The notes beneath the pieces were generated by a model. The model worked only from the letters and a program-made list of their open reading frames with translations. It was not told the DNA's origin and did no database searches. 64,000 bases of DNA, from contig MEEK01000027.1 in the NCBI GenBank assembly GCA_001724425.1, forward strand, positions 34,807 to 98,806. Reading direction: 5' to 3'. This document shows, one piece after another, positions 16,667 to 25,125 of the stretch; positions within the stretch are counted from its first letter, which is position 1; every line of letters begins with the position of its first letter. The position numbers were made by a program, and so were the translations under genes. The stretch comes from Microbacterium sp. SCN 70-27. Lineage in GTDB: Bacteria; Actinomycetota; Actinomycetes; Actinomycetales; Microbacteriaceae.

Positions 16667-17431
16667 ATGAACACGATGACCGACGCCGACCTCGTTGCCG
16701 CGCTGCGCGCCGCCGACCCGGCACGGTCGATGATCGTGTCGGCCGCCGAAGCCGCCCGCGCTGTGGGGCGGGCCCGCACGGACAAGAAGGCACGCCGTTG
16801 GCTGCTGGTGTCGACGGGTATCGCCGCACTCCTGGTCGTCGGGGTCCCTGCGGGAGCCTATGCGTCCGGCGTTCTTGCGCGGACGGGCTGGTTCGGATCC
16901 CCGAACCCCGGTGATGACCGTGCGTCGTGCGTGAGCACCGAGCACGACTGCAACGACGAATGGATCGATCTGGGAGCTCCCGACCTCGACACGGTCGTCG
17001 CCTCCGTCTACCCCGAGTGGATGCCGCTGGCCCCCGGCGTCACGCGTGAGGACCTCACTGCGCGAGTCGTCGCGATCATGACGGGAGACAACGCCTTCGC
17101 GCCTGAGCGGCTGATTCGACGCACCTTCGAGTCCGAGTCGTACAAGGACTGGCTCGGCGCGTGGATCGCCGCTCACGAAAGCGGAGACGTCGCCGGGCAA
17201 GACGCGGCATCCCGAGTGATCACGGAGGCATCGACTTGGCCGACTCTCGTCGCAACAGACGGGGGAGGGGTCACGGACATCATGCGCGCGTACGCCACAC
17301 GCATCGCCGCAGGAGACAGCGAGGCAGCGCAGGGCATGGCACAGTTCGAGGGTGCCCCGGGCTGGGATGGGATCGACCGATCCACGCTCAGCGCCGAGAT
17401 CTACGACGAGGTGCTGGGGGATAGGCCGTGA
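16667..17431 (+). CDS. Single-pass membrane protein coupled to an ECF sigma factor (candidate anti-sigma)
   Basis: This 254-aa protein has a cytoplasmic N-terminal segment of about 42 residues (TDADLVAALRAADPARSMIV ... ARTDKKARRW), one transmembrane helix (LLVSTGIAALLVVGVPAGAYA, about 45-65) and an extracellular domain with a Cys pair (ASCVSTEHDC). Its stop overlaps the GTG of the sigma gene, so the two are translationally coupled. Position and topology fit an anti-sigma factor, but the classical HxxxCxxC zinc motif is absent and the cytoplasmic part is very short. No family was recognised. The start is ATG with GGAG about 9 nt upstream. Confidence 0.7.
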   Translation: MNTMTDADLVAALRAADPARSMIVSAAEAARAVGRARTDKKARRWLLVSTGIAALLVVGVPAGAYASGVLARTGWFGSPNPGDDRASCVSTEHDCNDEWIDLGAPDLDTVVASVYPEWMPLAPGVTREDLTARVVAIMTGDNAFAPERLIRRTFESESYKDWLGAWIAAHESGDVAGQDAASRVITEASTWPTLVATDGGGVTDIMRAYATRIAAGDSEAAQGMAQFEGAPGWDGIDRSTLSAEIYDEVLGDRP

Positions 17432-17982
17432 GCGCGGCCGACGCCGTGGGCGGTGGAACCGGCGCCCTGGACATCGTCACCGAGCTGGCGCACGCGTCGG
17501 ACCGTGCCTTCGACGACGCCGTCGCTCCGTTGGTTCCGCTGCTCCTGCGGTACTTCGCGCGTCGCGTGACGCCGAGCGAGGACGCGGCGGACTGTACCTC
17601 CGAAACGCTCGTCGCTTTGTGGAGGCACCGCCGCCGTCTTCCCGCAGCAGAGGCGGAGCGACGCGCGTGGGCGTATGGCATCGCCCGGAACGTCCTCGCG
17701 AACCATCGGCGTGGGCGGGTCCGCCGCGATCTCGCGGACGACGCGCTCCGGGCCGCAGCCGCCACGCCGACGCCGCCGATCCCCGATGAGGCGTTCATCG
17801 CCGCCGAGGCGTTGAATCTCTTGCCCGAACGGGATCAAGAGCTCATCCGCCTGGTGGTGTGGGAGGAGCTCTCCATCGCCGAGGCGGGGCGTGCGCTCGG
17901 CATCGGCGCGGCGACCGCGCGCTCGCGGTATGCTCGCGCCCTCACGCGGTTGCGCGGCGTATACGCATCGCTCGACGCCTGA
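17428..17982 (+). CDS. RNA polymerase sigma factor, ECF/sigma-70 family
   Basis: This 184-aa protein has sigma region 2 at about residues 30-95 (FARRVTPSEDAADCTSETLV for core and -10 binding, RRAWAYGIARNVLANHRRGR). Region 4 follows at about 125-180 (LLPERDQELIRLVVWEELSI, then AEAGRALGIGAATARSRYAR as the -35-binding helix-turn-helix). There are no extra domains, so it is a minimal ECF factor. It starts with GTG overlapping the stop of the upstream membrane protein gene. Regulon is unknown; no strong autoregulatory promoter is obvious upstream of the operon. Confidence 0.85.
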   Translation: MSAADAVGGGTGALDIVTELAHASDRAFDDAVAPLVPLLLRYFARRVTPSEDAADCTSETLVALWRHRRRLPAAEAERRAWAYGIARNVLANHRRGRVRRDLADDALRAAAATPTPPIPDEAFIAAEALNLLPERDQELIRLVVWEELSIAEAGRALGIGAATARSRYARALTRLRGVYASLDA

Positions 17983-18068
17983 TGATCGTGCGTGTCGGGT
18001 CGCCAGGGGTGACCCGACACGCACGGAGCGGTACCGTGTGGGGCACGGCCCGGACGGAGGAGGCATTC

Positions 18069-18269
18069 ATGAGCGACCCGGTGCAGACCACGAACAGGAC
18101 GACGACGGATGCCCTGTGGCGCGTCATCATCATCGCGATCTTCGTCATCGGGGCGATCGTGGCGGTCGCGCTCCCGCTGCTCACGGGCAACTGGAGGTCG
18201 GTCTTCACATCCGCCCAGGTCTTCGCCTTCGGCATCCTCATCGCGGCGATCCGGTCGATCCGCCGCTGA
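18069..18269 (+). CDS. Small two-helix membrane protein
   Basis: This 66-aa protein has two predicted transmembrane helices (VIIIAIFVIGAIVAVALPLL and VFAFGILIAAIRSI) joined by a short loop, with a hydrophilic N-terminus of 18 residues and a basic end. The start at 18069 is supported by a strong GGAGGAGG site 5-6 nt upstream. No family or function is recognised. It lies just downstream of the sigma gene and just before the DUF1992 gene. Confidence 0.7.
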   Translation: MSDPVQTTNRTTTDALWRVIIIAIFVIGAIVAVALPLLTGNWRSVFTSAQVFAFGILIAAIRSIRR

Positions 18270-18274
18270 TCATC

Positions 18275-18835
18275 GTGTCGGATGCCAGGAGTGACGCCGC
18301 CCGCTACGCGGCGCAGCGTGCGGCTGGAGAGCAGCCGACGACAGGCTCTGACGAACAGAGCCGGGGCACCGGTCTCACCGCCGAGAACTCGTCGGCCGTC
18401 GTCGAATCCGCGATCCAGCAGGCGATCCGCCGAGGCGAGTTCGACAACCTGCCGGGCGCGGGCAAGCCGCTCGAGGGGCTCGGCACGCATCACGATCCGG
18501 ACTGGTGGCTCCGACGGAAGATCGAGACCGAGAACCTCAGCGGGCTCGGGCCACCCGCACTGCGACTACGGGTCGACAACGCCGAACTCGAGAATCAACT
18601 AGACCTCGAGTCGCGCGAGAGCCGTGTGCGCGAGATCCTCGAGGACTTCAACCGGCGCGTCGTCGAAGCCCGTCGCCAGCTCCAGGGCGGGCCGCCCGTC
18701 GTCACGCCGACGCGCGACGTCGACGGCGAGGTGCGCGCCTGGCAGGACCGCCGTGCCGCTCGCGCCGCGCTCGCGCGGGAGGCGGCGGCAGCCGACGCGC
18801 CCGCGCCGCGGCGACGCCGCTGGTTCGCGCGCTGA
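18275..18835 (+). CDS. DUF1992 (DnaJ-like conserved region) protein
   Basis: This protein of about 186 aa carries the DUF1992 core SAIQQAIRRGEFDNLPGAGKPLEGL at about residues 52-76, followed by the WWLRRKIETE block. A highly charged helical tail ends in a basic cluster (PRRRRWFAR). In eukaryotes this region occurs in DNAJC28; the bacterial role is unknown. GTG at 18275 is the only reasonable start after the stop of the preceding gene, but it lacks a convincing ribosome site, so translation may be coupled to the upstream gene 6 nt away. Confidence 0.75.
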   Translation: MSDARSDAARYAAQRAAGEQPTTGSDEQSRGTGLTAENSSAVVESAIQQAIRRGEFDNLPGAGKPLEGLGTHHDPDWWLRRKIETENLSGLGPPALRLRVDNAELENQLDLESRESRVREILEDFNRRVVEARRQLQGGPPVVTPTRDVDGEVRAWQDRRAARAALAREAAAADAPAPRRRRWFAR

Positions 18836-18852
18836 TCCGTCGGCCCCGAAGG

Positions 18853-19194
18853 TCAGGACTCGGGGTCGTACCCGAACTCGCGGAGCTCCTGCGGGCACCG
18901 GCACGCCGCGGCGATCCGGGCCGCCCATGACTCGGCATCCGCTCGCGTGGGTGCCTCGATGATGGTGTATCCGCCGAACAGATCACCGGTCTGGGGGTAA
19001 TGGCCCGGGGTCACCGTGCCGTCGGCGGAGACCCGGACCGGCGGCACCTCCTCGTTGACGCCGCCGCCGAACACGTAGACGCCGGCGGCCTTCGCCTCAC
19101 GGATCACCTCGTGCGACTCGCGCACGACGTCGTCGAACTCCTCCGGCGCGAACTGCATCGCCCCACTCGGGAACGAGATCATGTACTTCGTCAT
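18853..19194 (-). CDS. YciI-like (DGPF-type) protein
   Basis: This 113-aa protein has a ferredoxin-like dimeric alpha/beta-barrel fold. The family opening TKYMISFPSGAMQFAPEEFDD (conserved Tyr/Met strand) is present. The closing segment FGGYTIIEAPTRADAESWAA is typical of actinobacterial YciI-related proteins that are often encoded near ECF sigma factors. An ECF sigma gene is indeed 0.9 kb away, though separated by two genes and opposite strand. A GAGGACG site precedes the ATG. Enzymatic activity is not known. Confidence 0.78.
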   Translation of the reverse strand: MTKYMISFPSGAMQFAPEEFDDVVRESHEVIREAKAAGVYVFGGGVNEEVPPVRVSADGTVTPGHYPQTGDLFGGYTIIEAPTRADAESWAARIAAACRCPQELREFGYDPES

Positions 19195-19217
19195 CGACGT
19201 CCTCTCGGGGATGAACC

Positions 19218-19252
19218 GTGACCGCCCCCACGTGTCGGGTGAGGGCGGTCAC
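19218..19252 (-). terminator. Terminator after csbD-like gene
   Basis: A perfect 10-bp inverted repeat (GTGACCGCCC / GGGCGGTCAC) lies 7 nt beyond the CsbD stop codon on the minus strand. Confidence 0.65.
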
Positions 19253-19258
19253 CGGAGC

Positions 19259-19429
19259 CTACTTGAAGGCGTCCTTGACGTCTTCGGCGGCCTTCTTGAC
19301 CTTGGCCTTCGCCTGTTCGGCTTCGCCCTCGGCTTCAAGGCGCTCGTTGTGCGTCATCTTGCCGACGCCCTCCTTCACCTTGCCGCTGACGTCTTCGGCC
19401 GCGTTCTTGATCTTGTCGTCGAGTCCCAT
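19259..19429 (-). CDS. CsbD family stress protein
   Basis: This 56-aa, highly charged helical protein has the sequence MGLDDKIKNAAEDVSGKVKE followed by EGEAEQAKAKVKKAAEDVKD, the Lys/Glu/Ala-rich pattern of CsbD. CsbD-like proteins are general-stress proteins of unknown mechanism (sigma-B regulated in Bacillus). The start at 19429 has AGGGGC upstream. It is monocistronic with its own terminator. Confidence 0.85.
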   Translation of the reverse strand: MGLDDKIKNAAEDVSGKVKEGVGKMTHNERLEAEGEAEQAKAKVKKAAEDVKDAFK

Positions 19430-19548
19430 GGGAGCCCCTTTCGATCGTGTGTCACCACCGTAGGTAGGTCTGCCGCGCGCAGGTGAGGGGGTTGACTCTC
19501 CACTGCGAAGAACGTAACGCGGCGCGGGCACGGCTCGACGTCGACGGC

Positions 19549-19580
19549 GAAGGCCCCCGCCGGTCAGGGCGAGGGCCTTC
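19549..19580 (-). terminator. Terminator hairpin after lysozyme-like gene
   Basis: Arms GAAGGCCC (19549-19556) and GGGCCTTC (19573-19580) lie 14 nt beyond the stop codon of the lysozyme-like gene. No U-tract follows. Confidence 0.5.
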
Positions 19581-19593
19581 GTAGGGGGAGTGC

Positions 19594-20541
19594 TCAGTAC
19601 CAGCCGGTCGACTGCGAGTGGCTCCACGCGCCGCAGGCGCTGCCGTAGCGGCCCGAGATGTACCCGAGGCCCCAGGCGATCTGCGTCGCGGGGTTGGTCT
19701 GCCAGTCGGCACCGGCCGATGCCATCTTGCTTCCGGGGAGAGCCTGGGGGATGCCGTAGGCGCCCGAGCCGTTGGCGGCGTTCACGCGCCAGCCCGACTC
19801 CTTGTTCCACAGCGACACGAGGCACGCGAACTGGTCGTCGCCCCAGCCGTAGCTCGAGGCCATCATCGAACGGGCGATGCCCTGAGCCGACGCCGGGTCG
19901 ACGTTCACGTTGACCGCGGGGACGGATGCCGGTGCCGCCACCTGCTGCTTCTTGGCGGCGGCCTTCTCCGCCGCGGCCTTCTCGGCGGCGGCCTGCTCGG
20001 CAGCCGCCTGCTCGGCGGCGGCCTGCGCAGCCGCGGCGTCCGCGGCGGCCTTTGCGGCGGCGGCTGCTGCGGCAGCCTCGTCGTCCGCCTTCTTCTGCGC
20101 GATCGCGGCATCGAGCTTGCCGCGCAGCGCGGCGGTCCGCTCGAGCACAGACTCGGTCTCGGCGTTCGCCTCATCGGTCAGTGCCGGGATGAGCATGGCG
20201 GGCGTGACGTCGAGGGCTTCGAGCTTGTCGATGTAGCCCGCGAGCTCACGGGTGTCGACGACCGTCGAGGGCGCGTCGACCGTGAGGCCGGATGCCGCGA
20301 TGTCCACCGTCACGGTGCGGGCGGCAGCGATGGCATCCTGCGCCTTGTCGAGCGCGGTCTGCCCCTTCGCCGTGATGACGCTCAGCGGCGCGGAGAGGGA
20401 GGTCGTCGCGGAACCCGCCTCTGCGGCGGGTACGTCTCCCGTGTACCCCTGCGCCGGCAGGGCGCCCGCCGTGGTGAGCAGCCCTCCCAGGAGAGTCAGG
20501 GACACTGCGGGCACGGCAAGGCGAACTGAGAGGCGAGGCAT
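19594..20541 (-). CDS. Secreted lysozyme-like (transglycosylase) protein with Ala/Lys/Glu coiled coil
   Basis: This 315-aa exported protein has a signal peptide (VRLAVPAVSLTLLGGLLTTAG, cleavage near residue 30) and an N-terminal helical domain (30-140). An extremely Ala-rich segment (about 145-200, repeats of AAAEQ and AAAEK) forms a coiled coil or spacer. The C-terminal lysozyme-like domain (about 225-315) has the likely catalytic Glu in LWNKESGW, then GAYGIPQALPGSKMA and a Cys pair. It probably cuts or remodels peptidoglycan at the cell surface. ATG at 20541 was chosen because it gives a clean signal peptide and has GGAAG upstream. No c-di-AMP riboswitch is visible in front. Confidence 0.8.
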   Translation of the reverse strand: MPRLSVRLAVPAVSLTLLGGLLTTAGALPAQGYTGDVPAAEAGSATTSLSAPLSVITAKGQTALDKAQDAIAAARTVTVDIAASGLTVDAPSTVVDTRELAGYIDKLEALDVTPAMLIPALTDEANAETESVLERTAALRGKLDAAIAQKKADDEAAAAAAAAKAAADAAAAQAAAEQAAAEQAAAEKAAAEKAAAKKQQVAAPASVPAVNVNVDPASAQGIARSMMASSYGWGDDQFACLVSLWNKESGWRVNAANGSGAYGIPQALPGSKMASAGADWQTNPATQIAWGLGYISGRYGSACGAWSHSQSTGWY

Positions 20542-20770
20542 ACGGTAACTTCCGGTGGATCGGAGCCGGTCGCACAAAACCCGTCGGAAACAGGGCTGGC
20601 ACACACGGCGCGCGTCTTCGGGTGAACGCTGAGGTCACAGGTTTACAACACTTTCTGGACAGAACCGGCACAGATCCTGAGTGAAACCTGAGTGCGGACG
20701 GTGGCCGAACGTCCGGAAGCGGCGGGGTTTCCGCCGGGTTCGCGGTGCGCGCAAGCACCTCCAAAAGGTG

Positions 20771-20799
20771 CTGTCGGGGCCCCGGATGCTAGGTATAGA
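20771..20799 (+). promoter_or_regulatory. Candidate promoter and operator for the PTS gene
   Basis: CTGTCG (20771-20776), 17-bp spacer, TATAGA (20794-20799). A perfect 7-bp inverted repeat AGCACCT-N5-AGGTGCT (20754-20772) touches the -35 and could be an operator. The rest of the 305-bp gap between the lysozyme-like and PTS genes shows no other clear feature. Confidence 0.4.
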
Positions 20800-20846
20800 G
20801 TCGCGTACAGAGGGCAGGTCCACGCGAGATTCCCCAGGGAGGGACC

Positions 20847-22985
20847 ATGGCATCCAGTAATGCAGCCGAGATCGTCGAAGCGGTCGGAGGCCCGCAGAAC
20901 ATCGCGAGCCTCACGCACTGTGCCACGCGGCTGAGATTCCAATTGCACGACGGCACGAAGGCCGACAAGGTCGCCGTCGAGAAGATCGCCGGGGTGATGG
21001 GAGCCGTGCCGCAGGCCGGTGACCGATTCCAGGTCGTGATCGGCGGCGGCGTGCAGAACGTCTACAACGACATCATGGCGTTGCCCGTGATGTCCGGCGC
21101 CGGAGCGGGATCGGTGCCCGCCGACGGCGACACGATCGACGACATCAAGGCGCGCGAGCGCGCGAAGGGCCCCCGCGGGACCAACCCGTGGCTCGACTCG
21201 CTCTTCGAGTTCCTGTCCGACTCGTTCCGCCCGATCCTCGGTGCGCTCCTGGGGGCATCGCTGTTCATCACGTTCATGGCGCTGATGTCGACGCTCGGCG
21301 TGATCGGCAACTGGGCGGACCCGCGCACCGAGCTGCCGCCGTCGTGGCAGTTCGTGAACCTGATGTGGCAGTGCGTGTTCATCTTCCTGCCCCTGATGGT
21401 CGCGTACAACGCATCGCAGAAGGTCGGCGCCGACCCCTGGGTCGGGTTCGCGATCATGGCCGTCGTCATGCTGCCCGGGTTCACCGCCCTCGGCCTCAAC
21501 GACGCGGCGACGCACACGACGTTCCTCGGCTCCGACATCACGACGATCCCGATCTTCGGCGTGCCGTTGACGATCTTCAACTACAACTCCCAAGTGTTCC
21601 CGCCATTGTTGATGGCGGCCGTCCTCGGGCCGCTCTACAAGCTGCTCAAGCGGATCATCCCGGACAACCTGCAGCTGATCTTCGTGCCGTTCCTGTCGAT
21701 GCTGATCATGATCCCGCTGACGGCCTTCCTCATCGGCCCGATCGGCGTCTACGCGGGCGCGGCGCTCGCGAACCTGCTCAGCTCCATCAACACGTTCTCG
21801 CCGTTCATCTTCGCGATCGTGATCCCGCTGGCCTATCCGTTCATGGTTCCGCTCGGGCTCCACTGGCCCATCAATGCGATCATGCTGCTGAACATCCAGA
21901 ACCTGGGCTACGACTTCATCCAGGGGCCCATGGGTGCGTGGAACTTCGCCTGCTTCGGCGCAACCGCGGGCGTTCTGTTCCTCTCGTGGCGCGAGAAGGA
22001 CAAGGCCATGCGGCAGACCGCGACGGGTGCGCTCGCCGCGGGCCTCCTCGGCGGCATCTCGGAGCCCTCGCTCTACGGCATCCATCTGCGGTACAAGCGG
22101 ATCTATCCACGCATGCTCGTCGGATGCCTCACCGGCGGCGTGATCATCGGCGTCGGCTCCCTGCTGCTCGGCCTCGAGCACGGCATCACGACGAAGGCCT
22201 TCGTGTTCACCTCGCTGCTCACGATCCCGGCGTTCGACCCGATCGGGCTGTACAGCCTCGCGGTGCTGGGCGCCTTCGTGGTGGCGATGGTGCTCGTCAT
22301 CATCTCGGGCTACAAGAACCCCGACGACGCAGGCGAGGCCGCGGTCGCCGCGGCAGGTGCGGGATCGGCGCTGGTCGGCGAGAACGCGGCGACGTCCGCG
22401 TCGGTCGCCTCGGTCGCCGGATCGGACGAGCTCTCCGCATCGGGTGCCGCGGCAGGCGTCGCCGGTGCCGCCACCGCGACCGCCCTCGCGACGAAGCCCG
22501 CCGGGACGACATCGTCGGTCGGGGCGCTGCTCCAGCTCGCATCGCCGCTCGACGGCACGGCCGTCGCCCTCGACAAGGTGCCCGATCCCGTGTTCGCGGG
22601 CGGTGTGATGGGTCCCGGCGTCGCGATCGAACCGACGGGGGACACGGTGTACTCGCCGGGGGCCGGCATCGTGGCCGCGGCGCAGCCGACGGGGCACGCG
22701 TTCGGGCTGGAACTCGACAATGGTGTGCAGGTGCTCATCCACGTCGGAATCGACACCGTGAACCTCAAGGGGGAAGGCTTCGACGTCAAGGTCAAGAACG
22801 GCGATCGCGTCGAGGTGGGCACACCTCTCGTCACGTTCGACCGTGCGGTCATCGAGAAGGCCGGGTACCCGATCATCACGCCGGTCATCGTGCTGAATGC
22901 GGATGACTTCGACACCGTCGACCCCGTGAAGCTCGGCCCCGTCGCGCACGGCGATCCGCTGCTGGACGTGCAAGAGAAGGGTTGA
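20847..22985 (+). CDS. PTS beta-glucoside-type transporter, fused EIIB-EIIC-EIIA
   Basis: This 712-aa membrane permease imports and phosphorylates a sugar. EIIB (residues 1-90) has the phospho-Cys C25 in LTHCATRLRF. EIIC (about 115-490) has around ten helices and the substrate loop GGISEPSLYGIH. An Ala/Ser-rich linker (about 490-560) follows. EIIA (about 570-712) has the phospho-His H632 in VLIHVGIDTVNL. The B-C-A order matches BglF-type permeases; a glucose or trehalose specificity cannot be excluded. No phospho-beta-glucosidase or BglG antiterminator gene is adjacent, which is unusual for this type. The ATG has AGGGAGG 4 nt upstream. Confidence 0.9.
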   Translation: MASSNAAEIVEAVGGPQNIASLTHCATRLRFQLHDGTKADKVAVEKIAGVMGAVPQAGDRFQVVIGGGVQNVYNDIMALPVMSGAGAGSVPADGDTIDDIKARERAKGPRGTNPWLDSLFEFLSDSFRPILGALLGASLFITFMALMSTLGVIGNWADPRTELPPSWQFVNLMWQCVFIFLPLMVAYNASQKVGADPWVGFAIMAVVMLPGFTALGLNDAATHTTFLGSDITTIPIFGVPLTIFNYNSQVFPPLLMAAVLGPLYKLLKRIIPDNLQLIFVPFLSMLIMIPLTAFLIGPIGVYAGAALANLLSSINTFSPFIFAIVIPLAYPFMVPLGLHWPINAIMLLNIQNLGYDFIQGPMGAWNFACFGATAGVLFLSWREKDKAMRQTATGALAAGLLGGISEPSLYGIHLRYKRIYPRMLVGCLTGGVIIGVGSLLLGLEHGITTKAFVFTSLLTIPAFDPIGLYSLAVLGAFVVAMVLVIISGYKNPDDAGEAAVAAAGAGSALVGENAATSASVASVAGSDELSASGAAAGVAGAATATALATKPAGTTSSVGALLQLASPLDGTAVALDKVPDPVFAGGVMGPGVAIEPTGDTVYSPGAGIVAAAQPTGHAFGLELDNGVQVLIHVGIDTVNLKGEGFDVKVKNGDRVEVGTPLVTFDRAVIEKAGYPIITPVIVLNADDFDTVDPVKLGPVAHGDPLLDVQEKG

Positions 22986-23003
22986 CGCGAGCACGACTGC
23001 GCA

Positions 23004-23037
23004 GATGACGGCCGGGGCGGATGCCCCGGCCGTCATC
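23004..23037 (+). terminator. Terminator after PTS gene
   Basis: A perfect 15-bp stem (GATGACGGCCGGGGC) with a 4-nt loop GGAT lies 18 nt after the stop. No T-tract follows. Confidence 0.75.
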
Positions 23038-23134
23038 GCGTTGCGGCGGCATCGCGGATCTTACCCGCGCACGACTTCCCTTCGCGCTGGGATGCAACTA
23101 GTATCTATCTTGTTCATCAGCAGGGGACGGGGTC

Positions 23135-23785
23135 ATGGAACACCAGGAGACGGAGGCATCCGCCGCGGATGCCGCCTACGCGAAGGTCAAGGAGCGGATC
23201 CTCGACGGCGATCTCGCCGGCGGGACGATGGTCAGCGAAGGAACGATCGCCGACGAGCTGGGGATGAGCCGCACCCCCGTCCGCGAGGCGTTCCTGCGCT
23301 TGCAGGTCGAGGGGTGGATGCGGCTGTACCCCAAGCGCGGTGCGCTGATCCGCGAAGTGACGCCGGGAGAGCTCGACGACGTCGTCGAGGCGCGCATCCT
23401 CATCGAGACCGATGCCGTGCGGCGGCTCGTCCGTGACTCCGAACGGGTGCAGGACGTCGTCGACGAGCTCTCCGACATTCTCGACGAGCAACGCCGCGCG
23501 TACGAGGCATCCGACCTCGCGCGGCTCGCCGAGGCAGACACGGCCTTCCACGCGCGGATCGTCGCGGCCGGCGGGAACGCGTTGCTCGCAGAGTTCTTCG
23601 CGACGCTGCGCGATCGGCAAAGGCGGATGCTCGCGCGGTCGCTCTGGCGACACGACGACCGAGCCGAGCAGGTGCTCGCCGATCATGGATTGCTCGTCCG
23701 CCTCATCGGCGATGGCGAGACCGCGGCGTTCGAGGTGGCACTCGGTCGCCACATCAAGAAGACCCACCGGGAGTTGCTGTCGTGA
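23135..23785 (+). CDS. GntR family regulator with FCD domain
   Basis: This 216-aa repressor of the FadR subfamily has an N-terminal winged helix (AYAKVKERILDGDLAGGTMV, then GTIADELGMSRTPVREAFLRL, residues 12-60). An all-helical FCD ligand domain (about 80-210) contains metal-site residues in ARLAEADTAFHARIVAAGGN and HGLLVRLIGDG-type helices. FCD regulators usually sense small organic acids. It overlaps the following MFS transporter gene by 4 nt (GTGA), so the transporter is the likely target and substrate partner. The start at 23135 has GGGGACGGGG upstream. Confidence 0.88.
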   Translation: MEHQETEASAADAAYAKVKERILDGDLAGGTMVSEGTIADELGMSRTPVREAFLRLQVEGWMRLYPKRGALIREVTPGELDDVVEARILIETDAVRRLVRDSERVQDVVDELSDILDEQRRAYEASDLARLAEADTAFHARIVAAGGNALLAEFFATLRDRQRRMLARSLWRHDDRAEQVLADHGLLVRLIGDGETAAFEVALGRHIKKTHRELLS

Positions 23786-25017
23786 GTGAGATGTCCTCCG
23801 AGGGAGCCGCCGCCGGGGTGCGGGTCGCGATCGTCCCGTGGATGCGCGTGAGCGCAGCCCTGTTCGCCGTCGCGTGGGGCGGGAACGAGTTCACGCCCCT
23901 GCTCGTGATGTACCGCCAGATCGACCAGATGAGCGCCTTCAGCGTGAATGTACTGCTCGGGGCATATGTCCTGGGCATCGTGCCCGCGCTCCTTCTCGGC
24001 GGTCCGCTGTCCGACCGGTACGGCCGCCGACCGCTGTTCGTCCCCGCGCCGATCATCGCGATTGCGGGCAGCACGCTCCTCGCCGTCGGGGCTTCCTCGA
24101 TGCCGCTCCTGTTCGCCGGGCGGGTGCTGTCGGGTATCGCGCTGGGGCTCGTGATGGCAGTCGGCACGAGCTGGGTGAAAGAGCTCTCCGAGCCTCCGTT
24201 CACGACCCGCGCCGTCGACGGCCGTGGAGCCTCACGCGCCGCGCTCGCGCTGACGTCCGGGTTCGCGCTGGGCGCCGGTTGCGCTGCGGCGCTCGGGCAG
24301 TTCGGTCCCATCCCCACCGCATCGCCGTACCTGCTGCACATCGCCCTGACCCTCGTCGCGCTCGTGCTGCTGTGGACGGCGCCGGAGAGCCGACCGCGTA
24401 GGGACACCTCGGGGCCGCTCCTCGCCGACCTGCGCATCCCCACCGCGATGCACCGTCGGTTCCTCCTCGTTGTCGTCCCGATGGCGCCCTGGGTCTTCGG
24501 CACCGCCGCAAGCGCGTACGCGATCCTGCCGGGCCTCATGATGGCGCAGGCGCCGGGGCTGCAGATCGGGGTGTCGGGTCTGTTGTGCGTCGTCGCGCTC
24601 GGTTGCGGTGTTGCGGTGCAGCGCTTCGCCGCGAAGGTCGACACTCCGCTGTCAGCCCGCGGCATCGGGATCGCGCTGACGGTCACGGTTCCCGCCATGA
24701 TCCTGGCCGCCGTCGCGGTGAGCCTCAACTCGCTCGCCTGGGCGTTCGTGGCCGCCGCGGCACTCGGGGCGGCCTACGGCATGTTGCTCGTCGGGGGACT
24801 GCGCGAGATCCAGCGGATCGCCGGTCCGCGTGATCTCGCCGGACTCACCGCTGTGTACTACTCACTGACGTATCTCGGCTTCTTCATCCCGGCGATCCTC
24901 GCCGCGCTCGGCGCGTGGATCCCGTACACGACGATGTTCCTCGCCGGCGCGGTCCTCGCCGCGGTCAGCGTCGGGATCGTCGCCCTGAGCTGGCGTCGCC
25001 ACCTGCCGGCGGCCTGA
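23782..25017 (+). CDS. MFS transporter
   Basis: This 411-aa membrane protein has 12 predicted helices. The MFS loop motif GGPLSDRYGRRPLFV (about residues 73-87) lies between helices 2 and 3, and a long central loop (ESRPRRDTSGPLLADLRIPT) lies between the two six-helix halves. It starts with GTG inside the stop of the GntR gene. The regulator partner hints at an organic-acid or drug-like substrate, but none can be named. A strong hairpin terminator follows. Confidence 0.85.
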   Translation: MSEMSSEGAAAGVRVAIVPWMRVSAALFAVAWGGNEFTPLLVMYRQIDQMSAFSVNVLLGAYVLGIVPALLLGGPLSDRYGRRPLFVPAPIIAIAGSTLLAVGASSMPLLFAGRVLSGIALGLVMAVGTSWVKELSEPPFTTRAVDGRGASRAALALTSGFALGAGCAAALGQFGPIPTASPYLLHIALTLVALVLLWTAPESRPRRDTSGPLLADLRIPTAMHRRFLLVVVPMAPWVFGTAASAYAILPGLMMAQAPGLQIGVSGLLCVVALGCGVAVQRFAAKVDTPLSARGIGIALTVTVPAMILAAVAVSLNSLAWAFVAAAALGAAYGMLLVGGLREIQRIAGPRDLAGLTAVYYSLTYLGFFIPAILAALGAWIPYTTMFLAGAVLAAVSVGIVALSWRRHLPAA

Positions 25018-25075
25018 CGAGGAACGGCCCCGCGGGGAACCGCCCGGCGAGGCATCCTCGCGAAGACCTCGCAGA

Positions 25076-25118
25076 GAAGGGGGGCGCGGGAAGGACATGT
25101 CCTCCCCGCGCCCCCTTC
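25076..25118. terminator. Bidirectional terminator between MFS and SDR genes
   Basis: GAAGGGGGGCGCGGG (25076-25090) pairs with CCCCGCGCCCCCTTC (25104-25118), with one unpaired or shifted position, around a 13-nt loop. It lies between two convergent genes, 8 nt beyond the SDR stop. Confidence 0.75.
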
Positions 25119-25125
25119 GGATGCA

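Noticed and set aside
20542-20660. c-di-AMP (ydaO) riboswitch before the lysozyme-like gene
   Set aside because: Such genes often have one in actinobacteria, but I cannot find the conserved core in this leader.
20643-23036. A 797-codon open frame on the minus strand, and similar long antisense frames at 41166-43880 and 58287-61259
   Set aside because: Each covers recognisable genes on the other strand and lacks any motif. The real gene at the left end of the second one is only the hydrolase (41166-42068).
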